64,000 nucleotides of DNA from Taudactylus pleione (GCA_031769625.1 JAUIMM010000202.1:7178001-7242000); one strand, 5' to 3'; positions 22,771 to 36,332 are shown, numbered from the stretch's first letter. Notes: generated by a model from the sequence alone, not told the origin. Program-made: numbers and translations.

Positions 22771-23660
22771 TTAATCTTTACAGTTTGAGGCTTTCCAAAA
22801 AGGAGAAACAGTGCAAACGCACCTGCTAAAGATCCAGCGATGGCGGCAAACCTCACGGAATGATCGTTCTTCTGACAGGTAAGTGCTACTAATGGAAGTC
22901 ATCAAGCAGACACTTCCTGCCAAAATACTGTGTATGCTTTGATCATCCAGAACTTTCATCCTACTGATCCTGGAGCTCCATGGGGTCCCACGTAGTGAAC
23001 AGTGTCATTCCTCTGCAAATGACTCATGTCTCTATCTTCTCAGCAAAAGACTCCTAAGTTGCATCTTGACTGTAGACAACATCAGCAGTGGAGAAGAAGG
23101 CCAGCCATTTACCTCTTGGCATCAGGGTGGAGACCAAACAGTGGTCAAAGAAAGATTCCTTCTAAATTGGTGTACTCTACCGCTGTATTACGACACTTTA
23201 TTATATTGTTTGGCATCATATTTACCTAATGTTATCTGCCGTAGCATTTTGTCCCTATATAAAATGTTGATGTATCACTGTTATGAATCGTTATCTGCTG
23301 CATTTTAACTTTATGTTTAGCATTATTATATATGTTATACACTTTTTACCTGTATGACATAGTATAATGTGCTTAAATTACCATCATGCATTATCTATAT
23401 TATTTGTACATTGCCGCAGTATTATGTTTTAAGATGAAATTGTAATGTAATAGTTATATGTTGTTGACTTAAGCACATTTGTCTCTGTATATAGCATTGT
23501 TATGTATTATGTTAATACAATGTTATCTTTTGTAAAAAGAGAGATCAATAAATTAATGTATTGTGTTTATACATTGTTGTGTTGGAGAAAAGGGTCTTGA
23601 TTCCCTGATTGGCTCAAAAATGGCTTAAATTTAAAATGGTTTTTCATAACTAGCTAAGCC
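22771..23660 (+). repeat. U28, hybrid k/i
   Basis: The 5' part has CTTCCTGCC as in type k and the rest is type i. It is the founder form of the repeated dimer, with all signals intact. Confidence 0.88.
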
Positions 23661-24187
23661 TTAATCTTTACAGTTTGAGGCTTTCCAAAAAGGAGAAACA
23701 GTGCAAACGCACCTACTAAAGATCCAGCGATGGAGGCAAACCTCACGGAATGATCCTTCTTCTGACAGGTAAGTGCTACTAATGGAAGTCATCAAGCAGA
23801 CACTTCCTGACAAAATACTGTGTATGCTTTGATCATCCAGAACTTTCATCCTACTGATCCTGGAGCTCCATCGGGTTCCACGTAGTGAACAGTGTCATTC
23901 CTCTGCAAATGACTCATGTCTCTATTTTCTCAGCAAAAGACTCTTATGTTCCATCTTGACTGTAGACAACATCAGCAGTGGAGAAGAAGGCCAGCCATTA
24001 ACCTCTTGGCATCAGGTTGGAGACCAAACAGTGGTCAAAGAAAGATTCCTTCTAAATTGGTGTACTCTACCGCTGTATTATGATACTTTATTACATTGTT
24101 TGGCATCATATTTACCTAATGTTATCTACCGTAGCATTTTGTCGCTATATAAAATTTTTAAAATGGTGTTTCATAACTAGCTAAGCC
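23661..24187 (+). repeat. U29, type j: short unit
   Basis: Identical in every diagnostic feature to U27. It belongs to the second dimer. Confidence 0.9.
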
Positions 24188-25077
24188 TTAATCTTTACAG
24201 TTTGAGGCTTTCCAAAAAGGAGAAACAGTGCAAACGCACCTGCTAAAGATCCAGCGATGGCGGCAAACCTCACGGAATGATCGTTCTTCTGACAGGTAAG
24301 TGCTACTAATGGAAGTCATCAAGCAGACACTTCCTGCCAAAATACTGTGTATGCTTTGATCATCCAGAACTTTCATCCTACTGATCCTGGAGCTCCATGG
24401 GGTCCCACGTAGTGAACAGTGTCATTCCTCTGCAAATGACTCATGTCTCTATCTTCTCAGCAAAAGACTCCTAAGTTGCATCTTGACTGTAGACAACATC
24501 AGCAGTGGAGAAGAAGGCCAGCCATTTACCTCTTGGCATCAGGGTGGAGACCAAACAGTGGTCAAAGAAAGATTCCTTCTAAATTGGTGTACTCTACCGC
24601 TGTATTACGACACTTTATTATATTGTTTGGCATCATATTTACCTAATGTTATCTGCCGTAGCATTTTGTCCCTATATAAAATGTTGATGTATCACTGTTA
24701 TGAATCGTTATCTGCTGCATTTTAACTTTATGTTTAGCATTATTATATATGTTATACACTTTTTACCTGTATGACATAGTATAATGTGCTTAAATTACCA
24801 TCATGCATTATCTATATTATTTGTACATTGCCGCAGTATTATGTTTTAAGATGAAATTGTAATGTAATAGTTATATGTTGTTGACTTAAGCACATTTGTC
24901 TCTGTATATAGCATTGTTATGTATTATGTTAATACAATGTTATCTTTTGTAAAAAGAGAGATCAATAAATTAATGTATTGTGTTTATACATTGTTGTGTT
25001 GGAGAAAAGGGTCTTGATTCCCTGATTGGCTCAAAAATGGCTTAAATTTAAAATGGTTTTTCATAACTAGCTAAGCC
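24188..25077 (+). repeat. U30, hybrid k/i
   Basis: Repeat of U28 in the third dimer, with all signals intact. Confidence 0.9.
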
Positions 25078-25604
25078 TTAATCTTTACAGTTTGAGGCTT
25101 TCCAAAAAGGAGAAACAGTGCAAACGCACCTACTAAAGATCCAGCGATGGAGGCAAACCTCACGGAATGATCCTTCTTCTGACAGGTAAGTGCTACTAAT
25201 GGAAGTCATCAAGCAGACACTTCCTGACAAAATACTGTGTATGCTTTGATCATCCAGAACTTTCATCCTACTGATCCTGGAGCTCCATCGGGTTCCACGT
25301 AGTGAACAGTGTCATTCCTCTGCAAATGACTCATGTCTCTATTTTCTCAGCAAAAGACTCTTATGTTCCATCTTGACTGTAGACAACATCAGCAGTGGAG
25401 AAGAAGGCCAGCCATTAACCTCTTGGCATCAGGTTGGAGACCAAACAGTGGTCAAAGAAAGATTCCTTCTAAATTGGTGTACTCTACCGCTGTATTATGA
25501 TACTTTATTACATTGTTTGGCATCATATTTACCTAATGTTATCTACCGTAGCATTTTGTCGCTATATAAAATTTTTAAAATGGTGTTTCATAACTAGCTA
25601 AGCC
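25078..25604 (+). repeat. U31, type j: short unit
   Basis: Third dimer; matches U38 and U51 further along the array. Confidence 0.9.
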
Positions 25605-26494
25605 TTAATCTTTACAGTTTGAGGCTTTCCAAAAAGGAGAAACAGTGCAAACGCACCTGCTAAAGATCCAGCGATGGCGGCAAACCTCACGGAATGATCG
25701 TTCTTCTGACAGGTAAGTGCTACTAATGGAAGTCATCAAGCAGACACTTCCTGCCAAAATACTGTGTATGCTTTGATCATCCAGAACTTTCATCCTACTG
25801 ATCCTGGAGCTCCATGGGGTCCCACGTAGTGAACAGTGTCATTCCTCTGCAAATGACTCATGTCTCTATCTTCTCAGCAAAAGACTCCTAAGTTGCATCT
25901 TGACTGTAGACAACATCAGCAGTGGAGAAGAAGGCCAGCCATTTACCTCTTGGCATCAGGGTGGAGACCAAACAGTGGTCAAAGAAAGATTCCTTCTAAA
26001 TTGGTGTACTCTACCGCTGTATTACGACACTTTATTATATTGTTTGGCATCATATTTACCTAATGTTATCTGCCGTAGCATTTTGTCCCTATATAAAATG
26101 TTGATGTATCACTGTTATGAATCGTTATCTGCTGCATTTTAACTTTATGTTTAGCATTATTATATATGTTATACACTTTTTACCTGTATGACATAGTATA
26201 ATGTACTTATATTACCATCAGGCATTATCTATATTATTTGTACATTGCCGCAGTATTATGTTTTAAGATTAAATTGTAATGTAATAGTTATATGTTGTTG
26301 ACTTAAGCACATTTGTCTCTGTATATAGCATTGTTATGTATTATGTTAATACAATGTTATCTTTTGCAAAAAGAGAGATCAATAAATTAATGAATTGTGT
26401 TTATACATTGTTGTGTTGGAGAAAAGGGTCTTGATTCCCTGATTGGCTCAAAAATGGCATAAATTTAAAATGGTTTTTCATAACTAACTAAGCC
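25605..26494 (+). repeat. U32, hybrid k/i, variant 3' end
   Basis: The cassette is intact. The 3' part differs from U30 (ATCAGGCATT, AATGAATTG, GGCATAAATTT), and the hairpin stem after AATAAA is broken. Confidence 0.9.
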
Positions 26495-27021
26495 TTAATC
26501 TTTACAGTTTGAGGCTTTCCAAAAAGGAGAAACAGTGCAAACGTACCTACTAAAGATCCAGCGATGGAGGCAAACCTCACGGAATGATCCTTCTTCTGAC
26601 AGGTAAGTGCTACTAATGGAAGTCATCAAGCAGACACTTCCTGCCAAAATACTGTGTATGCTTTGATCATCCAGAACTTTCATCCTACTGATCCTGGAGC
26701 TCCATGGGGTTCCACGTAGTGAACAGTGTCATTCCTCTGCAAATGACTCATGTCTCTATCTTCTCAGAAAAAGACTCTTATGTTCCATCTTGACTGTAGA
26801 CAACATCAGCAGTGGAGAAGAAGGCCAGCCATTAACCTCTTGGCATCAGGTTGGAGACCAAACAGTGGTCAAAGAAAGATTCCTTCTAAATTGGTGTACT
26901 CTACCGCTGTATTACGATACTTTATTACATTGTTTGGCATCATATTTACCTAATGTTATCTACCGTAGCATTTTGTCCCTATATAAAATTTTTAAAATGG
27001 TGTTTCATAACTAGCTAAGCC
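26495..27021 (+). repeat. U33, type m: short unit
   Basis: Short unit distinguished by ACGTACCTAC in exon A and CAG|AAAAAG at the exon B start. Frames are open. Confidence 0.9.
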
Positions 27022-27911
27022 TTAATCTTTACAGTTTGAGGCTTTCCAAAAAGGAGAAACAGTGCAAACACACCTGCTAAAGATCCAGCGATGGCGGCAA
27101 ACCTCACGGAATGATCCTTCTTCTGACAGGTAAGTGCTACTAATGGACGTCATCAAGCAGACACTTCCTGCAAAAAAACTGTGTATGTTTTGATCATCCA
27201 GAACTTTCATCCTACTGATCCTGGAGCTCCATGGGGTCCCACGTAGTGAACACTGTCATTCCTCTGCAAATGACTCATGTTTCTATCTTCTCAGCAAAAG
27301 ACTCCTAAGTTCCATCTTGACTGTAGACAACATCAGCAGTGGAGAAGAAGGACAGCCATTAACCTCTTGGCATCAGGGTGGAGACCAAACAGTGGTCAAA
27401 GAAAGATTCCTTCTAAATTGGTGTACTCTACTGCTGTATTACGACACTTTATTATGTTGTTTGGCATCATATTTACCTAATGTTATCTGCCGTAGCATTT
27501 TGTCCCTATATAAAATGTTGATGTATCACTGTTATGAATTGTTATCTGCTGCATTTTAACTTTATGTTTAGCATTATTATATATGTTATACACTTTTTAC
27601 CTGTATGACATAGTATAATGTGCTTATATTACCATCATGCATTGTCTATATTATTTGTACATTGCCGCAGTATTATGTTTTAAGATTAAATTGTAATGTA
27701 ATAGTTATATGTTGTTGACTTAAGCACATTTGCCTCTGTATATAGCATTGTTATGTATTATGTTAATACAATGTTATCTTTTGCAAAAATAGAGTTCAAT
27801 AAATTAATGTATTGTGTTTATACATTGTTGTGTTGGAGAAAAGGGTCTTGATTCCCTGATTAGCTCAAAAATAGCTTAAATTTAAAATGGTGTTTCATAA
27901 CTAGCTAAGCC
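27022..27911 (+). repeat. U34, type n
   Basis: All signals are intact and exon B is open to 27,559. The intron has GCAAAAAAACTG in place of GCCAAAATACTG. The CCAAT-like motif at its end is GATTAGCTC. Confidence 0.9.
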
Positions 27912-28800
27912 TTAATCTTTACAGTTTGAGGCTTTCCAAAAAGGAGAAACAGTGCAAACTCACCTGCTAAAGATCCAGCGATGGCGGCAAACCTCACGGA
28001 ATGATCCTTCTTGTGACAGGTAAGTGCTACTAATGGAAGTCATCAAGCAGACACTTCCTGACAAAATACTGTGTATGCTTTGATCATCCAGAACTTTCAT
28101 CCTACTGATCCTGGAGCTCCATGGGGTCCCACATAGTGAACACTGTCATTCCTCTGCAAATGACTCAGGTCTCTATCTTCTCAAAAAAATACTCCTAAGT
28201 TCCATCTTGACTGTAGACAACATCAGCAGTGGAGAAGAAGGCCAGCCATTTACCTCTTGGCATCAGGGTGGAGACCAAACAGTGGTCAAAGAAAGATTCC
28301 TTCTAAATTGGTGTACTCTACCGCTGTATTACGACACATTATTACATTGTTTGGCATCATATTTACCTAATGTTATCTGCCGTAGCATTTTGTCCCTATA
28401 TAAAATGTTGATGTATCACTGTTATGAATTGTTATCTGCTGCATTTTAACTTTATGTTTAACATTGTTATATATGTTATACACTTTTTACCTGTATGACA
28501 TAGTATAATGTGCTTATATTACCATCATGCATTATCTATATTATTTGTACATTGCCGCAGTATTATGTTTTAAGATTAAATTGTAATGTAATAGTTATAT
28601 GTTGTTGACTTAAGCATATTTGCCTCTGTATAAAGCATTGTTATGTATTATGTTAATACAATGTTATCGTTTGCAAAAATGTGTTCAATAAATTAATGTA
28701 TTGTGTTTATACATTGTTGTGTTGGAGAAAAGGGTCTTGATTCCCTGATTGGCTCAAAAATGGTTTAAATTTAAAACGGTGTTTCATAACTAGCTAAGCC
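27912..28800 (+). repeat. U35, type o
   Basis: Exon A is open. The exon B acceptor is lost (CTCAAAAAAATAC). Exon B is open to 28,449. Confidence 0.9.
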
Positions 28801-29689
28801 TTAATCTTTACAGTTTGAGGCTTTCCAAAAAGGAGAAACAGTGCAAACGCACCTGCTAAAGATCCAGCGATGGCGGCAAACCTCACAGAATGATCCTTCT
28901 TCTGACAGGTAAGTGCTACTAATGGACGTCATCAAGCAGACACTTCCTGCCAAAAAACTGTGTATGTTTTGATCATCCAGAACTTTCATCCTACTGATCC
29001 TGGAGCTCCATGGGGTCCCACATAGTGAACACTGTCATTCCTCTGCAAATGACTCAGGTCTCTATCTTCTCAAAAAAATACTCCTAAGTTCCATCTTGAC
29101 TGTAGACAACATCAGCAGTGGAGAAGAAGGCCAGCCATTTACCTCATGGCATCAGGGTGGAGACCAAACAGTGGTCAAATAAAGATTCCTTCTAAATTGG
29201 TGTAGACTACCGCTGTATTACGAAACATTATTACATTGTTTGGCATCATATTTACCTAATGTTATCTGCCGTAGCATTTTGTCCCTATATAAAATGTTGA
29301 TGTATCACTGTTATGAATTGTTATCTGCTGCATTTTAACTTTATGTTTAACATTGTTATATATGTTATACACTTTTTACCTGTATGACATAGTATAATGT
29401 GCTTATATTACCATCATGCATTATCTATATTATTTGTACATTGCCGCAGTATTATGTTTTAAGATTAAATTGTAATGTAATAGTTATATGTTGTTGACTT
29501 AAGCATATTTGCCTCTGTATAAAGCATTGTTATGTATTATGTTAATACAATGTTATCGTTTGCAAAAAAGTGTTCAATAAATAAATGTATTGTGTTTATA
29601 CATTGTTGTGTTGGAGAAAAGGGTCTTGCTTCCCTGATTGGCTCAAAAATGGTTTAAATTTAAAACGGTGTTTCATAACTAGCTAAGCC
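28801..29689 (+). repeat. U36, type p: exon B nonsense
   Basis: The exon B acceptor is lost, and GTC AAA TAA stops exon B early. The poly(A) site is the doubled AATAAATAAA form. Confidence 0.9.
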
Positions 29690-30610
29690 TTAATCTTTAC
29701 AGTTTGAGGCTTTCCAAAAAGGAGAAACAGTGCAAACGCACCTGCTAAGGATCCAGTGATGGCGGCAAACCTCACGGAATGATCCTTCTTCTGACAGGTA
29801 AGTGCTACTAATGGAAGTCATCAAGCAGACACTTCCTGCCAAAATACTGCGTATGCTTTGATCATCCAGAACTTTCATCCTACTGATCCAGGAGCTCCAT
29901 GGGGTCCCACGTAGTGAACAGTGTCATTCCTCTGCAAATGACTCATGTCTCTATCTTCTCAGCAAAAGACTACTAAGTTGCATCTTCACTGTAGACAACA
30001 TCAGCAGTGGAGAAGAAGGCCAGCCATGTACCTCTTGGCATCAGGGTGGAGACCAAACAGTGGTCAAAAAAAGATTCCTTCTAAATTGGTGTACTCTACT
30101 GCTGTATTACGACACTTTATTATATTGTTTGGCATCATATTTACCTAATGTTATCTGCCATAGCATTTTGGCCCTATATAAAATGTTGATGTATCACTGT
30201 TATGAATTGTTATCTGCTGCATTTTAACTTTATGTTTAGCATTATTATATATGTTATACACTTTTTACCTGTATGACATAGTATAATGTGCTTATATTAC
30301 CATCATGCATTGTCTATATTATTTGTACATTGCCGCAGTATTATGTTTTAAGATTAAATTGTAATGTAATAGTTATATGTTGTTGACTTAAGCACATTTG
30401 CCTCTGTATATAGCATTGTTATGTATTATGTTAATACAATGTTATCTTTTGCAAAAATAGAGTTCAATAAATTAATGTATTGTGTTTATACATTGTTGTG
30501 TTGGAGAAAAGGGTCTTGATTCCCTGATTGGCTCAAAAATAGCTTAAATTTAAAATGGTGTTTCATAACTAGCAAAGCCTTAATCTTTACAGTTTGAGGC
30601 TTTCCAAAAA
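29010..30610 (+). repeat. 3196-bp spaced duplication, first copy
   Basis: The second half of U36, all of U37 and the start of U38 recur 3196 bp downstream, sharing the exon B TAA at the AAATAAAG site, the CTCATGGCATC change and the TGCGTATG variant. Confidence 0.85.
29690..30579 (+). repeat. U37, type q
   Basis: TGA in exon A. Exon B is open, with TTGCATCTTC and a Glu-to-Lys change (GTCAAAAAAAG). Confidence 0.9.
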
Positions 30611-31106
30611 GGAGAAACAGTGCAAACGCACCTACTAAAGATCCAGCGATGGAGGCAAACCTCACGGAATGATCCTTCTTCTGACAGGTAAGTGCTTCTA
30701 ATGGAAGTCATCAAGCAGACACTTCCTGACAAAATACTGTGTATGCTTTGATCATCCAGAACTTTCATCCTACTGATCCTGGAGCTCCATCGGGTTCCAC
30801 GTAGTGAACAGTGTCATTCCTCTGCAAATGACTCATGTCTCTATTTTCTCAGCAAAAGACTCTTATGTTCCATCTTGACTGTAGACAACATCAGCAGTGG
30901 AGAAGAAGGCCAGCCATTAACCTCTTGGCATCAGGTTGGAGACCAAACAGTGGTCAAAGAAAGATTCCTTCTAAATTGGTGTACTCTACCGCTGTATTAT
31001 GATACTTTATTACATTGTTTGGCATCATATTTACCTAATGTTATCTACCGTAGCATTTTGTCGCTATATAAAATTTTTAAAATGGTGTTTCATAACTAGC
31101 TAAGCA
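30580..31106 (+). repeat. U38, type j: short unit
   Basis: Copy of U31 with a private GTGCTTCTAATGG change in the intron. Confidence 0.9.
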
Positions 31107-31996
31107 TTAATCTTTACAGTTTGAGGATTTCCAAAAAGGAGAAACATTGCAAACGCACCTGCTAAAGATCCAGCGATGGCGGCAAACCTCACGGAATGAT
31201 CGTTCTTCTGACAGGTAAGTGCTACTAATGGAAGTCATCAAGCAGACACTTCCTGCCAAAATACTGTGTATGCTTTGATCATCCAGAACTTTCATCCTAC
31301 TGATCCTGGAGCTCCATGGGGTCCCACGTAGTGAACAGTGTCATTCCTCTGCAAATGACTCATGTCTCTATCTTCTCAGCAAAAGACTCCTAAGTTGCAT
31401 CTTGACTGTAGACAACATCAGCAGTGGAGAAGAAGGCCAGCCATTTACCTCTTGGCATCAGGGTGGAGACCAAACAGTGGTCAAAGAAAGATTCCTTCTA
31501 AATTGGTGTACTCTACCGCTGTATTACGACACTTTATTATATTGTTTGGCATCATATTTACCTAATGTTATCTGCCGTAGCATTTTGTCCCTATATAAAA
31601 TGTTGATGTATCACTGTTATGAATCGTTATCTGCTGCATTTTAACTTTATGTTTAGCATTATTATATATGTTATACACTTTTTACCTGTATGACATAGTA
31701 TAATGTACTTATATTACCATCAGGCATTATCTATATTATTTGTACATTGCCGCAGTATTATGTTTTAAGATTAAATTGTAATGTAATAGTTATATGTTGT
31801 TGACTTAAGCACATTTGTCTCTGTATATAGCATTGTTATGTATTATGTTAATACAATGTTATCTTTTGCAAAAAGAGAGATCAATAAATTAATGAATTGT
31901 GTTTATACATTGTTGTGTTGGAGAAAAGGGTCTTGATTCCCTGATTGGCTCAAAAATGGCATAAATTTAAAATGGTTTTTCATAACTAACTAAGCC
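31107..31996 (+). repeat. U39, hybrid k/i
   Basis: Copy of U32 with private changes in exon A (GAGGATTTCC, ACATTGCAAAC). The frame is still open. Confidence 0.9.
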
Positions 31997-32885
31997 TTAA
32001 TCTTTACAGTTTGAGGCTTTCCAAAAAGGAGAAACAGTGCAAACGTACCTACTAAAGATCCAGCGATGGAGGCAAACCTCACGGAATGATCCTTCTTCTG
32101 ACAGGTAAGTGCTACTAATGGAAGTCATCAAGCAGACACTTCCTGCCAAAATACTGTGTATGCTTTGATCATCCAGAACTTTCATCCTACTGATCCTGGA
32201 GCTCCATGGGGTCCCACATAGTGAACACTGTCATTCCTCTGCAAATGACTCAGGTCTCTATCTTCTCAAAAAAATACTCCTAAGTTCCATCTTGACTGTA
32301 GACAACATCAGCAGTGGAGAAGAAGGCCAGCCATTTACCTCATGGCATCAGGGTGGAGACCAAACAGTGGTCAAATAAAGATTCCTTCTAAATTGGTGTA
32401 CACTACCGCTGTATTACGAAACATTATTACATTGTTTGGCATCATATTTACCTAATGTTATCTGCCGTAGCATTTTGTCCCTATATAAAATGTTGATGTA
32501 TCACTGTTATGAATTGTTATCTGCTGCATTTTAACTTTATGTTTAACATTGTTATATATGTTATACACTTTTTACCTGTATGACATAGTATAATGTGCTT
32601 ATATTACCATCATGCATTATCTATATTATTTGTACATTGCCGCAGTATTATGTTTTAAGATTAAATTGTAATGTAATAGTTATATGTTGTTGACTTAAGC
32701 ATATTTGCCTCTGTATAAAGCATTGTTATGTATTATGTTAATACAATGTTATCGTTTGCAAAAAAGTGTTCAATAAATAAATGTATTGTGTTTATACATT
32801 GTTGTGTTGGAGAAAAGGGTCTTGCTTCCCTGATTGGCTCAAAAATGGTTTAAATTTAAAACGGTGTTTCATAACTAGCTAAGCC
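31997..32885 (+). repeat. U40, hybrid m to p
   Basis: Exon A is type m (ACGTACCTAC). From about 32,206 it is type p, with the exon B acceptor lost and TAA in exon B. Confidence 0.88.
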
Positions 32886-33806
32886 TTAATCTTTACAGTT
32901 TGAGGCTTTCCAAAAAGGAGAAACAGTGCAAACGCACCTGCTAAGGATCCAGTGATGGCGGCAAACCTCACGGAATGATCCTTCTTCTGACAGGTAAGTG
33001 CTACTAATGGAAGTCATCAAGCAGACACTTCCTGCCAAAATACTGCGTATGCTTTGATCATCCAGAACTTTCATCCTACTGATCCAGGAGCTCCATGGGG
33101 TCCCACGTAGTGAACAGTGTCATTCCTCTGCAAATGACTCATGTCTCTATCTTCTCAGCAAAAGACTACTAAGTTGCATCTTCACTGTAGACAACATCAG
33201 CAGTGGAGAAGAAGGCCAGCCATGTACCTCTTGGCATCAGGGTGGAGACCAAACAGTGGTCAAAAAAAGATTCCTTCTAAATTGGTGTACTCTACTGCTG
33301 TATTACGACACTTTATTATATTGTTTGGCATCATATTTACCTAATGTTATCTGCCATAGCATTTTGGCCCTATATAAAATGTTGATGTATCACTGTTATG
33401 AATTGTTATCTGCTGCATTTTAACTTTATGTTTAGCATTATTATATATGTTATACACTTTTTACCTGTATGACATAGTATAATGTGCTTATATTACCATC
33501 ATGCATTGTCTATATTATTTGTACATTGCCGCAGTATTATGTTTTAAGATTAAATTGTAATGTAATAGTTATATGTTGTTGACTTAAGCACATTTGCCTC
33601 TGTATATAGCATTGTTATGTATTATGTTAATACAATGTTATCTTTTGCAAAAATAGAGTTCAATAAATTAATGTATTGTGTTTATACATTGTTGTGTTGG
33701 AGAAAAGGGTCTTGATTCCCTGATTGGCTCAAAAATAGCTTAAATTTAAAATGGTGTTTCATAACTAGCAAAGCCTTAATCTTTACAGTTTGAGGCTTTC
33801 CAAAAA
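32206..33806 (+). repeat. 3196-bp spaced duplication, second copy
   Basis: It begins in the intron of hybrid unit U40 and runs through U41 to the start of U42. It differs from the first copy at GTACACTACC versus GTAGACTACC. Confidence 0.85.
32886..33775 (+). repeat. U41, type q
   Basis: Copy of U37 at 3196 bp, with TGA in exon A. Confidence 0.9.
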
Positions 33807-34663
33807 GGAGAAACAGTGCAAACGCACCTGCTAAAGATCCAGCGATGGCGGCAAGCGTCACGGAATGACCCTTCTTCTGACAGGTAAGTGCTACTAATGG
33901 AAGTCATCAAGCAGACACTTCCTGCCAGAATACTGTGTATGCTTTGATCATCCCGAATTTTCATCCTACTGATCATGGAGCTCCATGGGGTCCCACATAG
34001 TAAACACTGTCATTCCTCTGCAAATGACTAATGTCTCTATCTTCTCAGCAAAAGACTCCTAAGTTCCATCTTGACTGTAGACAACATCAGCAGTGGAGAA
34101 GAAGGCCAGCCATATACCTCTTGGCATCAGGGTGGAGACCAAACAGTGGTCAAAGAAAGATTCCTTCTAAATTGGTGTACTCTACCGCTGTATTACGACA
34201 CTTTATTACATTGTTTGGCATCATATTTACCTAATGTTATCTGCCGTAGCATTTTGTCCCTATATAAAATGTTGATGTATCACTGTTATGAATTGTTATA
34301 TGCTGCATTTTAACTTCATGTTTAACATTGTTATATATGTTATACACTTTTTACCTGTATGACATAGTATAATGTGCTTATATTACCATCATGCATTGTC
34401 TATATTATTTGTACATTGCTGCAGTATTGTTTTAAGATTAAATTGTAATATAATAGTTATATGTTGTTGACTTAAGCATATTTGCCTCTGTATAAAGCAT
34501 TGTTATGTATTATGTTAATACAATGTTATCGTTTGCAAAAAAAGTGTTCAATAAATTAATGTATTGTGTTTATACATTGTTGTGTTGGAGAAAAGGGTCT
34601 TGATTCCCTGATTGGCTCAAAAATAGTTTAAATTTAAAATGGTGTTTCATAACTAGCTAAGCC
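33776..34663 (+). repeat. U42, type r
   Basis: All signals are intact. Markers are GCAAGCGTCACGG in exon A and CCCGAATTTTC in the intron. Exon B is open to 34,313. Confidence 0.9.
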
Positions 34664-35553
34664 ATAATCTTTACAGTTTGAGGCTTTCCAAAAAGGAGAA
34701 ACAGTGCAAACTCACCTGCTAAAGATCCAGCGATGGCGGCAAACCTCACAGAATGATCCTTCTTCTGACAGGTAAGTGCTACTAATGGACGTCATCAAGC
34801 AGACACTTCCTGCTAAAAAACTGTGAATGTTTTGATCATCCAGAGCTTTCATCCTACTGATCCTGGAGCTCCATGTGGTCCCACGTAGTGAACACTGTCA
34901 TTCCTCTGCAAATGACTCATGTTTCTATGTTCTCAGCAAAAGACTCCTAAGTTCCATCTTGACTGTAGACAACATCAGCAGTGGAGAAGAAGGACAGCCA
35001 TTAACCTCTTGGCATCAGGGTGGAGACCAAACAGTGGTCAAAGAAAGATTCCTTCTAAATTGGTGTACTCTACCGCTGTATTACGACACTTTATTATGTT
35101 GTTTGGCATCATATTTACCTAATGTTATCTGCCGTAGCATTTTGTCCCTATATAAAATGTTGATGTATCACTGTTATGAATTGTTATCTGCTGCATTTTA
35201 ACTTTATGTTTAGCATTATTATATATGTTATACACTTTTTACCTGTATGACATAGTATAATGTGCTTATATTACCATCATGCATTGTCTATATTATTTGT
35301 ACATTGCCGCAGTATTATGTTTTAAGATTAAATTGTAATGTAATAGTTATATGTTGTTGACTTAAGCACATTTGCCTCTGTATATAGCATTGTTATGTAT
35401 TATGTTAATACAATGTTATCTTTTGCAAAAATAGAGTTCAATAAATTAATGTATTGTGTTTATACATTGTTGTGTTGGCGAAAAGGGTCTTGATTCCCTG
35501 ATTGGCTCAAAAATGGCTTAAATTTAAAATGGTGTTTCATAACTAGTTAAGCC
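34664..35553 (+). repeat. U43, type s
   Basis: Cassette intact. Markers are CCATGTGGTCC and CTATGTTCTCAG. Most of the intron is open in frame with exon B, but without an ATG. Its 3' end matches that of U11. Confidence 0.9.
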
Positions 35554-36332
35554 TTAATCTTTACAGTTTGAGGCTTTCCAAAAAGGAGAAACAGTGCAAA
35601 CGCACCTGCTAAAGATCCAGCGATGGTGGCAAACATCACGGAATGATCCTTCTTCTGACAGGTAAGTGCTACTAATGGAAGTCATCAAGCAGACACTTCC
35701 TGCTAAAATACTGTGTATGCTTTGATCATCCAGAACTTTCATCCTACTGATCCTGGAGCTCCATGGGGTCCCACGTAGTGAACACTGTCATTCCACAGCA
35801 AAAGACTCCTAAGTTCCATCTTGACTGTAGACAACATCAGCAGTGGAGAAGAAGGCCAGCCATTTACCTCTTGGCATCAGGGTGGAGACCAAACAGTGGT
35901 CAAAGAAAGATTCCTTCTAAATTGGTGTACTCTACCGCTGTATTATGACGCTTTATTACATTGTTTGGCATCATATTTAACTTCATGTTTAACAATGTTA
36001 TATATGTTATACACTTTTTACCTGTATGACATAGTATAATGTGCTTATATTACCATCATGCATTGTCTATATTATTTGTACATTGCCGCAGTATTATGTT
36101 TTAATATTAAATTGTAATGTAATAGTTATATGTTGTTGACTTAAGCACATTTGCCTCTGTATATAGCATTGTTATGTATTATGTTAATACAATGTTATCT
36201 TTTGCAAAAATAGAGTTCAATAAATTAATGTATTGTGTTTATACATTGTTGTGTTGGAGAAAAGGGTCTTGATTCCCTGATTGGCTCAAAAATAGCTTAA
36301 ATTTAAAATGGTGTTTCATAACTAGCCAAGCC
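35554..36332 (+). repeat. U44, type l: 779-bp unit
   Basis: Copy of U12 at 25,807 bp, opening the third higher-order block. Confidence 0.9.

Larger units (their letters stand above)
25078..26700 (+). repeat. Source-like segment of the 5502-bp spaced duplication
   Basis: U31, U32 and the start of U33 match U38, U39 and the start of U40 at 5502 bp, including the rare ATCAGGCATT and AATGAATTG variants. Confidence 0.85.
21354..27021 (+). repeat. 1417-bp dimer repeated four times
   Basis: Pairs of one 890-bp and one 527-bp unit recur every 1417 bp (exon B starts at 21,649, 23,066, 24,483 and 25,900). The first three are nearly identical. The fourth diverges from about 26,200 (GTACTT, ATCAGGCATT) and carries a variant short unit (type m). 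Confidence 0.93.
30580..32205 (+). repeat. 5502-bp spaced duplication, second copy
   Basis: It matches 25,078-26,700 and ends in the intron of U40, where GGGGTCCCACATAG replaces GGGGTTCCACGTAG. Confidence 0.85.

Noticed and set aside
34875..35201. 108-codon frame in type-s units
   Set aside because: It begins at GTG, not ATG, and runs through the intron. In a eukaryote this is not a credible start.
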